Positions 1 to 7,317 of a DNA stretch of 32,298 bases are shown here, piece after piece (position 1 is the stretch's first letter; every line of letters begins with the position of its first letter). Source of the stretch: a virus. A program made the position numbers and the translations under genes. The stretch spans positions 1 to 32,298 of IMG/VR virus record IMGVR_UViG_3300031975_000128, one strand, 5' to 3'. The notes under the pieces are model-generated. The model searched no databases and was not told where the DNA came from. It worked only from the letters and a program-made list of their open reading frames with translations.

Positions 1-1
1 G

Positions 2-445
2 TGTGGGGTTGCTAAAGGTAAAAGGTTTCCTAAAGATAAGTATGTAGAGCAATGGATAGGTATTTCTAAAGATGAAATACAAAGAATGAAGCCAGCTAGA
101 GATCCATATATTTTAAATAGACATCCTTTAATTGAAGCAAATATGTCAAGGCAAGATTGTATTAATTATCTTAATAAAAATAAAATAATACCACCAGAAA
201 AATCAGCGTGTCTTTGTTGTCCGTTTCACGATGATAAGTATTGGCATGATTTAAAAAATAATAAGCCAGATGAATTTAAGGATGTAGTTGAGTTTGATAA
301 AAAAATTAGAGACATAAGTAAAGATCCAAATATGAAGAATTACACTCATAGGAGCTGTAAACCTTTGGATGAGGTAGATTTTAACCCAGACGATAATCAA
401 TTAGATATGTTTGATAACGCTTGCGAGGGTCTATGTGGGGTTTGA
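2..445 (+). CDS. PAPS reductase-family protein, C-terminal part (cut by window start)
   Basis: The reading frame is open from base 2, so the true start lies outside the window; an internal ATG at 86 is unlikely to be the start because conserved sequence precedes it. The visible part resembles the C-terminal half of phage proteins annotated as phosphoadenosine phosphosulfate reductase / PP-loop family: a WIGIS..EI.RMKP.RD segment, then NRHPLIEANM, a CLCCPFH cysteine/histidine cluster encoded at 209-229, HRSCKPLDEVD, and a terminal CEGLCGV motif. The Cys-rich parts look like a metal or Fe-S binding site. The N-terminal PP-loop that would bind ATP is not in the window. Phage members of this family have no firmly established substrate; sulfur transfer or nucleotide/tRNA modification are possibilities. 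It precedes the HTH gene by 6 bases, so the two are probably co-transcribed. Confidence 0.75.
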   Translation, partial: CGVAKGKRFPKDKYVEQWIGISKDEIQRMKPARDPYILNRHPLIEANMSRQDCINYLNKNKIIPPEKSACLCCPFHDDKYWHDLKNNKPDEFKDVVEFDKKIRDISKDPNMKNYTHRSCKPLDEVDFNPDDNQLDMFDNACEGLCGV

Positions 446-451
446 AGTAAT

Positions 452-1036
452 ATGAGTTATTTTTTTGTAGGCGATTTAAACATATTAAAGGATAAAAGGC
501 TCACACCTATAGATCGATTAGTTTATTTCAGCCTGGTTTCATTTATGAGTAGTAAGGATGGAAAGTGTTATCCTCGATATGCAACGATAAAGCGGGATCT
601 GGGTATTTCTAAAGCATCTATAAATAGATCAGTTAAACATCTTGCCAAACTAAAATTGATAACAGTAAAACGCTTATCTTCAACAAACCTTTACTTATTA
701 TCGCAACAAGTAGAGTTGGAGAAAAACCGCATAAAACGACTGAAGTCTCAATTTGATAGCACCGATGTATCACAGAGACATTTATTAATAAAACCATCCT
801 TATATAACTATAATGCTAGGAATGTTAATAAGTATCATAGAGGTAAATTTATCTCCCCCCCAGTCGCTAATCATTCTAAAACAACAATAGAATATGAAGG
901 CGAGAAATACGAGTACTGTGCCGAATTTGGAAATTATATTGAATATCAGAATAAGCAAGGCGTTAAGATTGCTAAGCATAAATGGAAAGATGAACCTATA
1001 AAAAAGTTTAGTGCCATCGAAAGGGTGGCATCTTGA
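452..1036 (+). CDS. Helix-turn-helix protein (HTH_36-like, replication/regulatory)
   Basis: A 194-residue protein. Residues about 15-75 form a winged-helix type domain: LTPIDRLVYFSL, then YPRYATIKRDLGISKASINR, then VKHLAKLKLITVKR. This pattern (a gene-expression-like helix, a recognition helix 'ISKASINRSVKHL', then a wing) is typical of HTH_36 domains found in phage replication-initiation and regulatory proteins. The C-terminal half (about 95-194) is basic and has no motif I recognise; a YEYCAEFGNYIEYQNKQG stretch near the end could be a small beta domain. Its TGA overlaps a TTG codon in the next frame. A DNA-binding role is well supported; whether it initiates replication or regulates transcription cannot be told from the sequence. 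Confidence 0.7.
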   Translation: MSYFFVGDLNILKDKRLTPIDRLVYFSLVSFMSSKDGKCYPRYATIKRDLGISKASINRSVKHLAKLKLITVKRLSSTNLYLLSQQVELEKNRIKRLKSQFDSTDVSQRHLLIKPSLYNYNARNVNKYHRGKFISPPVANHSKTTIEYEGEKYEYCAEFGNYIEYQNKQGVKIAKHKWKDEPIKKFSAIERVAS

Positions 1037-1056
1037 AGTTAAGGTGTGTAAAGATA

Positions 1057-1437
1057 ATGGATATATTGGATGAAGCTGGCTTGGCAGAACGCTTTATGCC
1101 TAAACCTAAAATACCAAAAGCAGCTTCTATGTTTGATATTCTGGAATTTACTTATGATCCAAAGGATCATGGTTACTATAATTCAAAAAAACTTAAATTA
1201 AGAGCAAACAACAAACAGATCAATTGCTGGGATCTAACAGTAACAGAGTTGTTACCCCTGGTTGAACTTGAAGATCGTAAGATACTCTGGGCCAGATCTA
1301 AAAGATATTCCTGGGTAGCTCTGGGTAAGATGTTTGGTTGTCATCGTGTAACGATTAAGAAGAAGTATGTTGCAGCTGTGTTTACTCTTGAAAGTAAGTT
1401 AAATAAAACTCTTATAGACAAGATAGATAATATTTAG
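1057..1437 (+). CDS. DUF6362-like helix-turn-helix phage protein
   Basis: The C-terminal half contains a helix-turn-helix pattern: LLPLVELEDRKILWARS, then YSWVALGKMFGCHRVTIKKK. This resembles the phage family DUF6362 (ED/R..+WAR....W..+...FG.S..T...+), which is often found near replication or packaging genes. I placed the start at ATG 1057, giving 126 residues. An upstream TTG at 1033 overlaps the previous stop (TTGA) and has an AAGGGTGG sequence in front of it, so a 134-residue form is also possible. The N-terminal part (MDILDEAGLAERF..) looks helical. It is probably a DNA-binding protein; the exact function is unknown. Confidence 0.65.
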   Translation: MDILDEAGLAERFMPKPKIPKAASMFDILEFTYDPKDHGYYNSKKLKLRANNKQINCWDLTVTELLPLVELEDRKILWARSKRYSWVALGKMFGCHRVTIKKKYVAAVFTLESKLNKTLIDKIDNI

Positions 1438-1479
1438 TAATTGAAAAGGTACAGTTGGATATAAAAGTATTCAGATATT

Positions 1480-1734
1480 ATGGCTGGTCATCCACTTAAA
1501 AAAATACAATGCGAAAGTATCGCAAGAACATCTGGCAAGCAGTGTAGAGCAAAAGGGTATTTAATGAAAAGTGGCCATTATCGTTGTCGCTTTCATGGTG
1601 GAGCTTCTACTGGCGCAACAACAATAGAAGGTAAGTTGATAGCTTACAAAAATTTAAAACAATTTAAGAATTTTACAAAAGAACAATTATTACAATGGAT
1701 CCAAAACAAACAAATGAAATCATCAAGCGTTTAG
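1480..1734 (+). CDS. HGG-motif small zinc-finger-like phage protein
   Basis: An 84-residue protein with C11, C22, C36 and H39, and an HGGASTGATT segment at residues 39-48 followed by EGK. This matches a common small phage protein family with the motif C..(8-10)..C..G......C..HGG.S.G..T.EG, usually encoded just before or among terminase genes. The cysteines and histidine probably bind zinc. It overlaps the next gene, terS, by 40 bases, which supports co-translation. The family's role is not established; the position suggests a packaging accessory or DNA-binding function. Confidence 0.7.
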   Translation: MAGHPLKKIQCESIARTSGKQCRAKGYLMKSGHYRCRFHGGASTGATTIEGKLIAYKNLKQFKNFTKEQLLQWIQNKQMKSSSV

Positions 1735-2123
1735 AGCTTGGCGAACCTTTATCCAAAATTACCAAAGATAAAAAACTTCCCGATGTCTCAACTGTCTATA
1801 AGCATTGTCGAGACAACAAGGATCTACACGATAAGATTATGCAAGCAAGGCAGACTGGCGTTTGGACTTTATTGGATAAGATTGCTGAAGATATGGAAGT
1901 ACCAAAGACACCACAAGAGACACATTTTTTAAGAGAGAAGTATTCACACATTAGATGGTTGGCGAGTAAACTTGCAGCTAAAACTTTTGGCGACAAGATA
2001 CAACAAGACGTTAAACAAGACACGACAATAACTGTGAGTTGGGGAAATCCAAATGATATGGTTAAAGCTAAAAAGATTGTGGAAGAAGTACAAACGACAT
2101 CTGTACCGAGCTTACCTGGTTAA
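1695..2123 (+). CDS. terS: Terminase small subunit
   Basis: A 142-residue protein. It has an N-terminal helix-turn-helix (residues about 5-40, EIIKRLELGEPLSKITKD then PDVSTVYKHCRDN), a middle helical segment (IMQARQTGVWTLLDKIAEDM) and a conserved-looking segment RWLASKLAAKTFGDK at about 88-102. This order (I..G..L..I.....P...TVY.WL, AR......D.I.EI.D, R.WLASKL.PK.YGDK) is the signature of the small terminase family found in phages of proteobacteria. It recognises the packaging start site and hands DNA to TerL. The start at ATG 1695 lies inside the HGG gene and lacks a clear Shine-Dalgarno sequence. TerL begins 597 bases downstream, separated by a non-coding spacer and two tiny genes. Confidence 0.85.
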   Translation: MDPKQTNEIIKRLELGEPLSKITKDKKLPDVSTVYKHCRDNKDLHDKIMQARQTGVWTLLDKIAEDMEVPKTPQETHFLREKYSHIRWLASKLAAKTFGDKIQQDVKQDTTITVSWGNPNDMVKAKKIVEEVQTTSVPSLPG

Positions 2124-2418
2124 CAAGTTGTAGGGTTTTTCCGTGTTTCTGTACTGGCGGCCATGATCCTCGTGCGTGCGTATGAGTTCGGAACAAAACA
2201 AGAACATTAGCTAGTAACTCCCTGGTTACTCTCTGGTTTAGTATAGAATTGTTGATTAACGCTAATAGTTGGTAAGATATAGATCTACGACCCATGTTTA
2301 CTGCATATAAAACAAGAACAATGCAAGAACATTTGATGGGGTATCCCCGCAAATGAGCCGCATATTTTTAAGTATATGTAACTTGGGAGTTCAGCACACA
2401 GACACAGACAGACACACT
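2124..2418 (+). other. Non-coding spacer between terS and terL; candidate packaging/regulatory site
   Basis: About 295 bases without a convincing gene. From 2149 to 2191 the sequence is clearly richer in G+C (26 of 43 bases) than the surrounding genome. The short sequence CAAGAACA occurs three times (2199-2206, 2313-2320, 2324-2331), the first two as AAAACAAGAACA. A perfect inverted repeat GGGGTATCCCC lies at 2338-2348. An inverted-orientation tandem repeat lies at 2213-2235 (separate entry). A weak promoter-like pair, TTGATT (2252-2257) and AGATAT (2275-2280) with 17 bases between, is also present. In a packaging-gene context this could be the cos/pac site or a promoter with operators; neither is proved by the sequence. 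Confidence 0.45.
2213..2235 (-). repeat. Tandem GAGAGTAAC-type repeat pair, inverted copy of the att-region repeats
   Basis: Read on the minus strand this stretch is CAGAGAGTAAC followed directly by CAGGGAGTTAC, two copies of one 11-base unit. The same unit appears on the plus strand as tandem pairs at 29503-29526 and 29699-29722. On the plus strand the copy here also makes a short dyad, AGTAAC..GTTACT (2213-2230). It may be an operator for the phage regulator or an arm-type recombinase site. Confidence 0.5.
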
Positions 2419-2613
2419 ATGGATAATGAAATTAAAAATAAAATGATAACTGCAATGGTATTCCTGGCCGAAGATACAAACGGCATGGTTATCCATTTAA
2501 ACGGATTTGATAATCCAAAGCACGCAAATACTTTTGTCAAAAAATTAATGAAGAATAGTGGGATCGAGTACAACTCAATATTAGATATGGTTGATCTACC
2601 CACATTACACTAG
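2419..2613 (+). CDS. Small hypothetical protein
   Basis: A 64-residue protein starting MDNEIKNKMITAMVFLAED. The frame is open from an ATG at 2353, but the 22 residues that this adds (rich in H, T and D, with a CAGACA-type repeat in the DNA) do not look protein-like, so I prefer ATG 2419. Neither start has a strong Shine-Dalgarno sequence. The pattern MVIHLNGFDNPKHANTFVKKLM suggests an alternating beta-alpha fold. I do not recognise the family. It is followed after 8 bases by a tiny membrane-protein gene, and both sit just ahead of terL. Confidence 0.5.
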   Translation: MDNEIKNKMITAMVFLAEDTNGMVIHLNGFDNPKHANTFVKKLMKNSGIEYNSILDMVDLPTLH

Positions 2614-2621
2614 GAGGAAGA

Positions 2622-2720
2622 ATGGAAAAAATAATTAACGAAGTACAACACTATTTAAAAGATCATAAAAAAGTAGTCGCTGGCGTTATTGTTATTCTAG
2701 TAATTGCTATAATTTTATAA
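2622..2720 (+). CDS. Tiny single-pass membrane protein (32 aa)
   Basis: Residues 1-17 are charged (MEKIINEVQHYLKDHKK) and residues 18-32 form a strongly hydrophobic helix of V, I, A and L that runs to the C-terminus. A perfect AGGAGG lies at 2612-2617, five bases before the ATG, and the TAA stop overlaps the terL start (TAATG), so translation of the two is coupled. The strong ribosome-binding site and the coupling are the main reasons to call it real. Its function is unknown. It may also serve as a leader that delivers ribosomes to terL, which has no good ribosome-binding site of its own. Confidence 0.6.
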   Translation: MEKIINEVQHYLKDHKKVVAGVIVILVIAIIL

Positions 2721-4000
2721 TGCACATCCAGATACCTTATACACCTCGGCCATTACAAGCGAAGCTGCATGAGGATTTGGATAAACATCGGTTCGCAGTA
2801 TTAAATTGCCATAGAAGGTTTGGCAAAACTATTTTGGTTATCCTACATTTGATTAGAAAAGCTCTAACTAATGATAAGAAAAACCCAAGGTATTATTTGA
2901 TCGGGCCAACATTCGTTTCGATTAAAAGAGTTTGCTGGGATTATCTAAAGCAATACGCTGGTTGTATTCCTGGTACTACATTTAACGAAACAGAATTAAG
3001 ATGCGATCTGCCAAATGGCGCAAGGATTACTCTGCTATCAAGCGAGGATCCAGATAAGATTAGAGGAATATATGCAGACGGAGTTTGCATAGACGAGTGC
3101 AGCCAGATGAACCCGATACTTTGGCACGAAATTATAAGACCCGCATTATCTGACAGAGAAGGCTTTTGTTATTTTATTTCAACACCAGCTGGAATGTCTA
3201 ATATATTTTATGAGCTATACCAATATGCTTTAGGAGATCCAAAGTGGTTAGCTTACACAGCAAAGTCATCAGAGACAAAACTGATAGACCAAGAAGAATT
3301 AGACGCTGCCAAAGCACAAATGGGGGAAAGTAAATTTCTCCAGGAGTTTGAGTGCGATTGGATAGCTAATGTTACGGGAAGTATTTATGGAAAAATAATA
3401 CAAAAGTTAGAAGATAACAAACAGATAACCAGGATTGCTTATGATCCAAGTTTATTAGTAAATACTGCTTGGGATTTAGGTTATGGAGATAATACGGCTA
3501 TAGTTTTTTTTCAACAAGTTGGTAATCAAATAATGATTATCGATTATTATGAAAACAACAAAGAAGGTTTGCCGCATTATGTTCAGTTTATAAAAGATAA
3601 AGATTATGTTTATGGCGAACATTATGCGCCACACGATATAGAAGTTACAGAATTTAGTAATGGTAAGACAAGACGAGAGATTGCTTATCAATTAGGAATA
3701 AGATTTAGGGTACTGCCAAAACTGCCATTGGAAGATGGCATACATAATTTAAAAATGGTGTTACCTAAATGTTGGTTTGATGCAGATGCTACCAAACCAT
3801 TAATAGCTGCATTAAGACATCATCATCGAAAGTTTAACGACAAGATGAGAATTTTTAGTGCAAAACCCGTTAAGGATTTTAGCTCACACGCTTGCGATGC
3901 TGCAAGATACATGGCTACTTCTTTATCGGAATTACCAAGACAAAAAATGGCTGAACAAAAGACAGCCGAAAACGATTACGCAATACACCAGGAGAAATAA
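2720..4000 (+). CDS. terL: Terminase large subunit (ATPase and nuclease)
   Basis: A 426-residue packaging motor. The N-terminal ATPase has an adenine-binding type Q motif near residue 13 (RPLQAKL), a Walker A-like RRFGKT at 32-37, Walker B with catalytic glutamate VCIDE at 122-126, and a coupling motif STPAG at 154-158. The C-terminal nuclease domain begins around residue 249 with WDLGYGDNTAI, the first acidic motif of the RNase H-like terminase nuclease; later acidic residues occur in HDIEVTEF (about 313-320) and SHACDAARY (near 392). The protein cuts concatemeric DNA and drives it through the portal. Its length is short but normal for podovirus terminases. The start codon overlaps the stop of the 32-residue membrane protein. 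The location before the portal gene differs from T7, where terL is at the far end of the late region. Confidence 0.95.
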   Translation: MHIQIPYTPRPLQAKLHEDLDKHRFAVLNCHRRFGKTILVILHLIRKALTNDKKNPRYYLIGPTFVSIKRVCWDYLKQYAGCIPGTTFNETELRCDLPNGARITLLSSEDPDKIRGIYADGVCIDECSQMNPILWHEIIRPALSDREGFCYFISTPAGMSNIFYELYQYALGDPKWLAYTAKSSETKLIDQEELDAAKAQMGESKFLQEFECDWIANVTGSIYGKIIQKLEDNKQITRIAYDPSLLVNTAWDLGYGDNTAIVFFQQVGNQIMIIDYYENNKEGLPHYVQFIKDKDYVYGEHYAPHDIEVTEFSNGKTRREIAYQLGIRFRVLPKLPLEDGIHNLKMVLPKCWFDADATKPLIAALRHHHRKFNDKMRIFSAKPVKDFSSHACDAARYMATSLSELPRQKMAEQKTAENDYAIHQEK

Positions 4001-4003
4001 ATT

Positions 4004-4228
4004 ATGAGTTTTTTAATGCCAAAAATGCCAGCGATGCCAGCAATACCCGCACCGCAACCATTACCAGCACCACCAAAATACGATGATGCGGATAGAGCTG
4101 CGGAGACAGCAGCAAAGCAAGCAAAATTAAGAGCTGCTAGAGTAGGTAGATCTGCAACAATTTTAACGTCTGCTTCTGGATTAGAAGATGACGAAACATC
4201 AACAAAGAAAACTTTATTAGGAGGATAA
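4004..4228 (+). CDS. Small Pro/Ala-rich phage protein with C-terminal LLGG motif (copy 1)
   Basis: A 74-residue protein. The N-terminus is a proline/alanine/methionine-rich flexible stretch, the middle is a charged helix (DRAAETAAKQAKLRAARVG), and the end reads GRSATILTSASGL, then STKKTLLGG. This GR.STILT..GL...KTLLGG ending is a recurrent small phage protein located just before the portal gene; its function is not known to me. The final codons contain the AGGAGG that serves as the ribosome-binding site of the next gene, and only one base separates the two genes. Copy 2 (4230-4457) shares the same C-terminal half, and copy 3 shares only the last few residues. Confidence 0.7.
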   Translation: MSFLMPKMPAMPAIPAPQPLPAPPKYDDADRAAETAAKQAKLRAARVGRSATILTSASGLEDDETSTKKTLLGG

Positions 4229-4229
4229 T

Positions 4230-4457
4230 ATGGGAGGAGCAGTAGCAAGAGTATTTAGACCACCACCAAGACCCGCACCCGCACCCGCACCAGTTTATGC
4301 ACCAGCTCCAACTAAAGCTGAAGTATCACAAGTTACAGCTACATCTGCTGTTGATATGAAAAAATCTCAAGGTAGATCAAGTACAATATTAACTGGCGCA
4401 AAAGGTTTAGGCGATAACGCATTAACCACATCTAAAAAATCTTTATTAGGAGGATAG
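4230..4457 (+). CDS. Small Pro/Ala-rich phage protein with C-terminal LLGG motif (copy 2)
   Basis: A 75-residue paralogue of the preceding gene. It has a proline/alanine-rich N-terminus (PPPRPAPAPAPVYAPAP), then MKKSQGRSSTILTGAKGLGD and TTSKKSLLGG. It differs from copy 1 in its N-terminal half and shares the STILT..GL..KK(T/S)LLGG ending, which indicates local duplication or shared constraint. The last codons (TTA GGA GGA) supply the Shine-Dalgarno sequence for the third gene, whose ATG follows after one base. It is probably a minor structural or morphogenesis protein, judged by position only. Confidence 0.7.
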   Translation: MGGAVARVFRPPPRPAPAPAPVYAPAPTKAEVSQVTATSAVDMKKSQGRSSTILTGAKGLGDNALTTSKKSLLGG

Positions 4458-4458
4458 T

Positions 4459-4677
4459 ATGGGAGGAGTTGCACCATTTAGAGTTAGATCATTAGATCAA
4501 CCAAACCCAATAGCTAAAAATCTTAAAGAATTTAAAGAAATTGGTAAAGAAGCATACCATAAAAAAAATGCTCCTAGAATAAAAGAAACAAGAAGGCAAG
4601 AAGCATTACTATTTAGAAAAAAAAAATCAGAAAATAATAGCTCTGAAACTAACAAAAAAACTTTACTCGGAGGGTAA
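4459..4677 (+). CDS. Small basic phage protein with C-terminal LLGG motif (copy 3)
   Basis: A 72-residue protein, mostly basic and helical (KNLKEFKEIGKEAYHKKN.., RRQEALLFRKKK). It lacks the proline-rich and STILT parts of the two preceding proteins yet ends in the same NKKTLLGG. The last codons (CTC GGA GGG) again place a GGAGG ribosome-binding site directly before the portal start, and its TAA abuts the portal ATG without a gap. The persistence of the ending in an otherwise different protein suggests that the motif is kept for its peptide function, for its ribosome-binding role, or for both. Confidence 0.7.
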   Translation: MGGVAPFRVRSLDQPNPIAKNLKEFKEIGKEAYHKKNAPRIKETRRQEALLFRKKKSENNSSETNKKTLLGG

Positions 4678-6276
4678 ATGGCACAAGATCCAAAAGCAAA
4701 AATGGTTATAGAGAGATATAAAACTCTCAAAGCACAAAGAGTTACCTGGGAAGATCATTGGCAAGAGATTGCAGATTATTTTTTACCGAGAAAAGCAAAC
4801 ATCACAGAAAAGCACACAGCTGGCGATAAACGCCACGATCAAATTTTTGATGGAACTGCCACACACGCATTAGAATTGTTGTCTGCGTCTCTTAATGGAA
4901 TGCTAACCAATACTATTTCGCCATGGTTTGTTTTAAAATTTAGAAACCAAATGGCAGCTGACAATGATGCTGCTAACGAATGGTTAGAGAGTTGCGCAAA
5001 AATTATGCAACAAGTGTTTTCAAGATCTAACTTTCAACAAGAAATTTTTGAATTATACCATGAGCTGCTAGCATTTGGTACGTCTGCTATGTTTATTACA
5101 GACGATGTTCAAGATGATTTGAGATTTAGAACATTACATATTTCAGAACTATACATTACTGAAAATGATAAAGGTTTAGTTGATAGTTTAACTAGAAGAT
5201 TTCATTTAAAAAACAAAAACATACCAGGAATGTATCCAGATGCGGATTTACACAAATCTATTTTAGCTGATATTGAAAAAGCTCCTTATGATGAAACTGT
5301 TATTATTCATTCAGTTTATCCAAGTGCAACACCTATGGGTTATGACAATAATAAAAATATGGATTTTGTTTCTTGTCATGTTCACGAAAAATCTGGAACT
5401 TTATTAAGAGAAAGTGGATTTAAAGAGTTTCCTTATGTAGTACCACGTTATTTAAAATCTTCATCTAATGAAGTGTATGGTAGATCTCCAGCAATGAATG
5501 CTTTGCCAGATACAAAGATGTTAAACACAATGTCTAAAACATCTATCAAGGCAGCACAAAAACAAATTGATCCACCTTTAATGGTTCCCGATGACGGATT
5601 TATTTTACCAGTAAGAACTGTACCTGGTGGATTAAATTTTTACAGATCTGGAACTAGAGAAAGAATTGAACCATTAAATATAGGTTCAAACAATCCAATA
5701 GGTTTACAAATGGAAGAACAAAGAAGAAAAGCTATTAGAGAAAACTTTTTTGTTGACCAGTTAATGACTACGGGTAATCAAAACATGACAGCAACAGAAG
5801 TTATGCAAAGAACAGAAGAAAAGATGAGATTACTTGGCCCCGTGTTAGGTAGATTACAATCTGAATTATTGCAGCCATTAATTACAAGATCTTTTAATTT
5901 ATTATTAAAAAATAATAAACTTCCACCAATTCCAGAAGAACTTGGCGATCAAGATGTAGAAATAGAATATGTATCTCCATTAGCTAAAGCTCAAAAGAGC
6001 CAGGAGCTGTCATCAGTTATGCGTGGAATAGAAATATTTGGATCTATGCAAAATATAGCTCCCGTTTTTGATTATATAGATATTGATGGTTTAGTTAATC
6101 ACATCCAGGAAGTTTTAGGATTACCAGCTAAAATTATGAGATCAAAAGCAGAAGTACAACAAAGACAACAACAAAAGCAACAAGCTGAAATGGAACAAAT
6201 GCAGTTACAACAAGCGCAGCAAGTTGCAGAAACAGCTGGTAAGATAGCTCCAGCTTTAAAGGTAGCAAATGAATAG
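4678..6276 (+). CDS. Portal (head-tail connector) protein, T7 gp8-like
   Basis: A 532-residue protein with the features of podovirus head-tail connectors: an N-terminal segment RYKTLKAQRVTWEDHWQEIA, DYFLPR, IFDGTATHALELLSASLNG and SPWFVLKF, a central VYGRSPAMNALPD, and a C-terminal MTATEVMQRTEEK..LLGPVLGRL segment. The last 50 residues are Gln/Glu-rich and probably coiled. Twelve copies are expected to form the ring through which DNA enters and leaves and on which the head assembles. The length matches the T7 family. The ATG directly follows the stop of the upstream gene, and the end overlaps the Bbp19-like gene by 8 bases. Confidence 0.93.
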   Translation: MAQDPKAKMVIERYKTLKAQRVTWEDHWQEIADYFLPRKANITEKHTAGDKRHDQIFDGTATHALELLSASLNGMLTNTISPWFVLKFRNQMAADNDAANEWLESCAKIMQQVFSRSNFQQEIFELYHELLAFGTSAMFITDDVQDDLRFRTLHISELYITENDKGLVDSLTRRFHLKNKNIPGMYPDADLHKSILADIEKAPYDETVIIHSVYPSATPMGYDNNKNMDFVSCHVHEKSGTLLRESGFKEFPYVVPRYLKSSSNEVYGRSPAMNALPDTKMLNTMSKTSIKAAQKQIDPPLMVPDDGFILPVRTVPGGLNFYRSGTRERIEPLNIGSNNPIGLQMEEQRRKAIRENFFVDQLMTTGNQNMTATEVMQRTEEKMRLLGPVLGRLQSELLQPLITRSFNLLLKNNKLPPIPEELGDQDVEIEYVSPLAKAQKSQELSSVMRGIEIFGSMQNIAPVFDYIDIDGLVNHIQEVLGLPAKIMRSKAEVQQRQQQKQQAEMEQMQLQQAQQVAETAGKIAPALKVANE

Positions 6277-6490
6277 TAAAGATTTGAAGCAATTAGAACT
6301 TGCTTACAAACAAACTTTTAGTTCCGATACGGGTAAAGAAGTATTAGAGGATCTAAAAAAAAGATGCAGTTTTTATTCTACGTCTCACATAAAAGGCGAT
6401 AGCCATGAAAGCGCATTTTTAGAAGGAACAAGATCTGTAATCTTGTTTATTAATAATATGCTCAACAAAAAACCAATGGAGGATAAATGA
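6269..6490 (+). CDS. Bbp19-like small phage protein
   Basis: A 73-residue protein with the pattern AYKQTFSSDTGKEVLEDLKKRC near the N-terminus and AFLEGTRSVILFINNML near the C-terminus. This matches the small family named after Bbp19 of Bordetella phage BPP-1 (Y...F...G..VL.DL.......GR.....I...L), which is encoded between portal and scaffold genes. It is helical and probably has a role in head assembly, but the exact function is unknown. It overlaps the portal gene at its start and the scaffold gene at its end (ATGA), so the three genes are translationally coupled. Confidence 0.7.
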   Translation: MNSKDLKQLELAYKQTFSSDTGKEVLEDLKKRCSFYSTSHIKGDSHESAFLEGTRSVILFINNMLNKKPMEDK

Positions 6491-7317
6491 GTAGTGAAAC
6501 AAACCAGGTAGCAACGGAACAACCAAGTACGTTGTCTGCGGAAACACCAGTAACACCAGAAACAGTAAGTACAGATTGGAAAGCCAGTTTGTCGGAAGAA
6601 ATAAGAGCAGATAAATCTTTAGAAAATATTAAAGATATAGAAGGTTTAGCAAAATCTTATGTTCATGCACAAAAGTTAGTTGGCTCGGATAAAATCCCAG
6701 TACCTAATAAATATGCAACAGAACAAGATTGGGATGCCGTTTACGAAAAATTAGGCAGACCCGCAGACGCTGAAGGGTATAAATATGATTTACCAGAAGA
6801 TCAGCAAATAGATGCTGAAGCGTTAAAAAGTTTTTCAAGTCAAGCGCATAAGTTAGGATTACTTCCTGGCCAGGCGAATGGTATGGTAAAATTTTATAAT
6901 GAAATGACAAGTGCTGCAATGCAAGAACTAGATACAAAAGCAACAGCAGCAAGAGAAGCTAGCTCTACTGAACTTAAAAAAGAGTGGGGTCAAGCATTCG
7001 ATCAAAAAGTAACACAAGCTGCAAATCTTGCTAAATTAGTTGGCGCAACAGAGTTGTTTAACGCTAACATGGCAGATGGAACCAAACTTGGAGACCATCC
7101 AATTATGATTAAAGCATTTGCAGAGTTAGCGGGTAAGATGGGAGAAGATACAATTACTCAATCATCTGGGCCAGTTTTCCAAACACCAGAACAAATAGAA
7201 AAAGAAATTGGAGAACTAACTATGCCAGGTTCAGCGTATTGGGATAAACATCATCCTAACCACGAGGCAGCTATTCAAGAAGTTTTGGCTTTACGAGAAA
7301 AGAAAAATCAAGTATAG
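6487..7317 (+). CDS. Capsid assembly scaffolding protein
   Basis: A 276-residue acidic, mostly helical protein between the portal and capsid genes. It has a Ser/Thr/Pro-rich disordered start (about 1-28), a DWKASLSEEIR..KSLENIKDIEGLAKSYV segment, PVPNKYATEQDWDAVYEKLGRP followed by YKYDLPED, a long alanine-rich coiled region (about 135-190), and a C-terminus with SAYWDKHHPNHEAAIQEVLAL. This sequence of motifs is typical of T7 gp9-like scaffolds of marine podoviruses. It directs coat protein into procapsids and is then lost. The C-terminal helix is the likely coat-binding part, by analogy with known scaffolds. Confidence 0.85.
   Translation: MSSETNQVATEQPSTLSAETPVTPETVSTDWKASLSEEIRADKSLENIKDIEGLAKSYVHAQKLVGSDKIPVPNKYATEQDWDAVYEKLGRPADAEGYKYDLPEDQQIDAEALKSFSSQAHKLGLLPGQANGMVKFYNEMTSAAMQELDTKATAAREASSTELKKEWGQAFDQKVTQAANLAKLVGATELFNANMADGTKLGDHPIMIKAFAELAGKMGEDTITQSSGPVFQTPEQIEKEIGELTMPGSAYWDKHHPNHEAAIQEVLALREKKNQV

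Noticed and set aside
2068-2352. A 94-codon leftward ORF across the terS-terL spacer
   Set aside because: It overlaps the end of terS, has no ribosome-binding site or recognisable domain, and its composition (many H, T, R from a GC-rich patch) does not look like the other proteins. The spacer is better explained by repeats and regulatory sequence.
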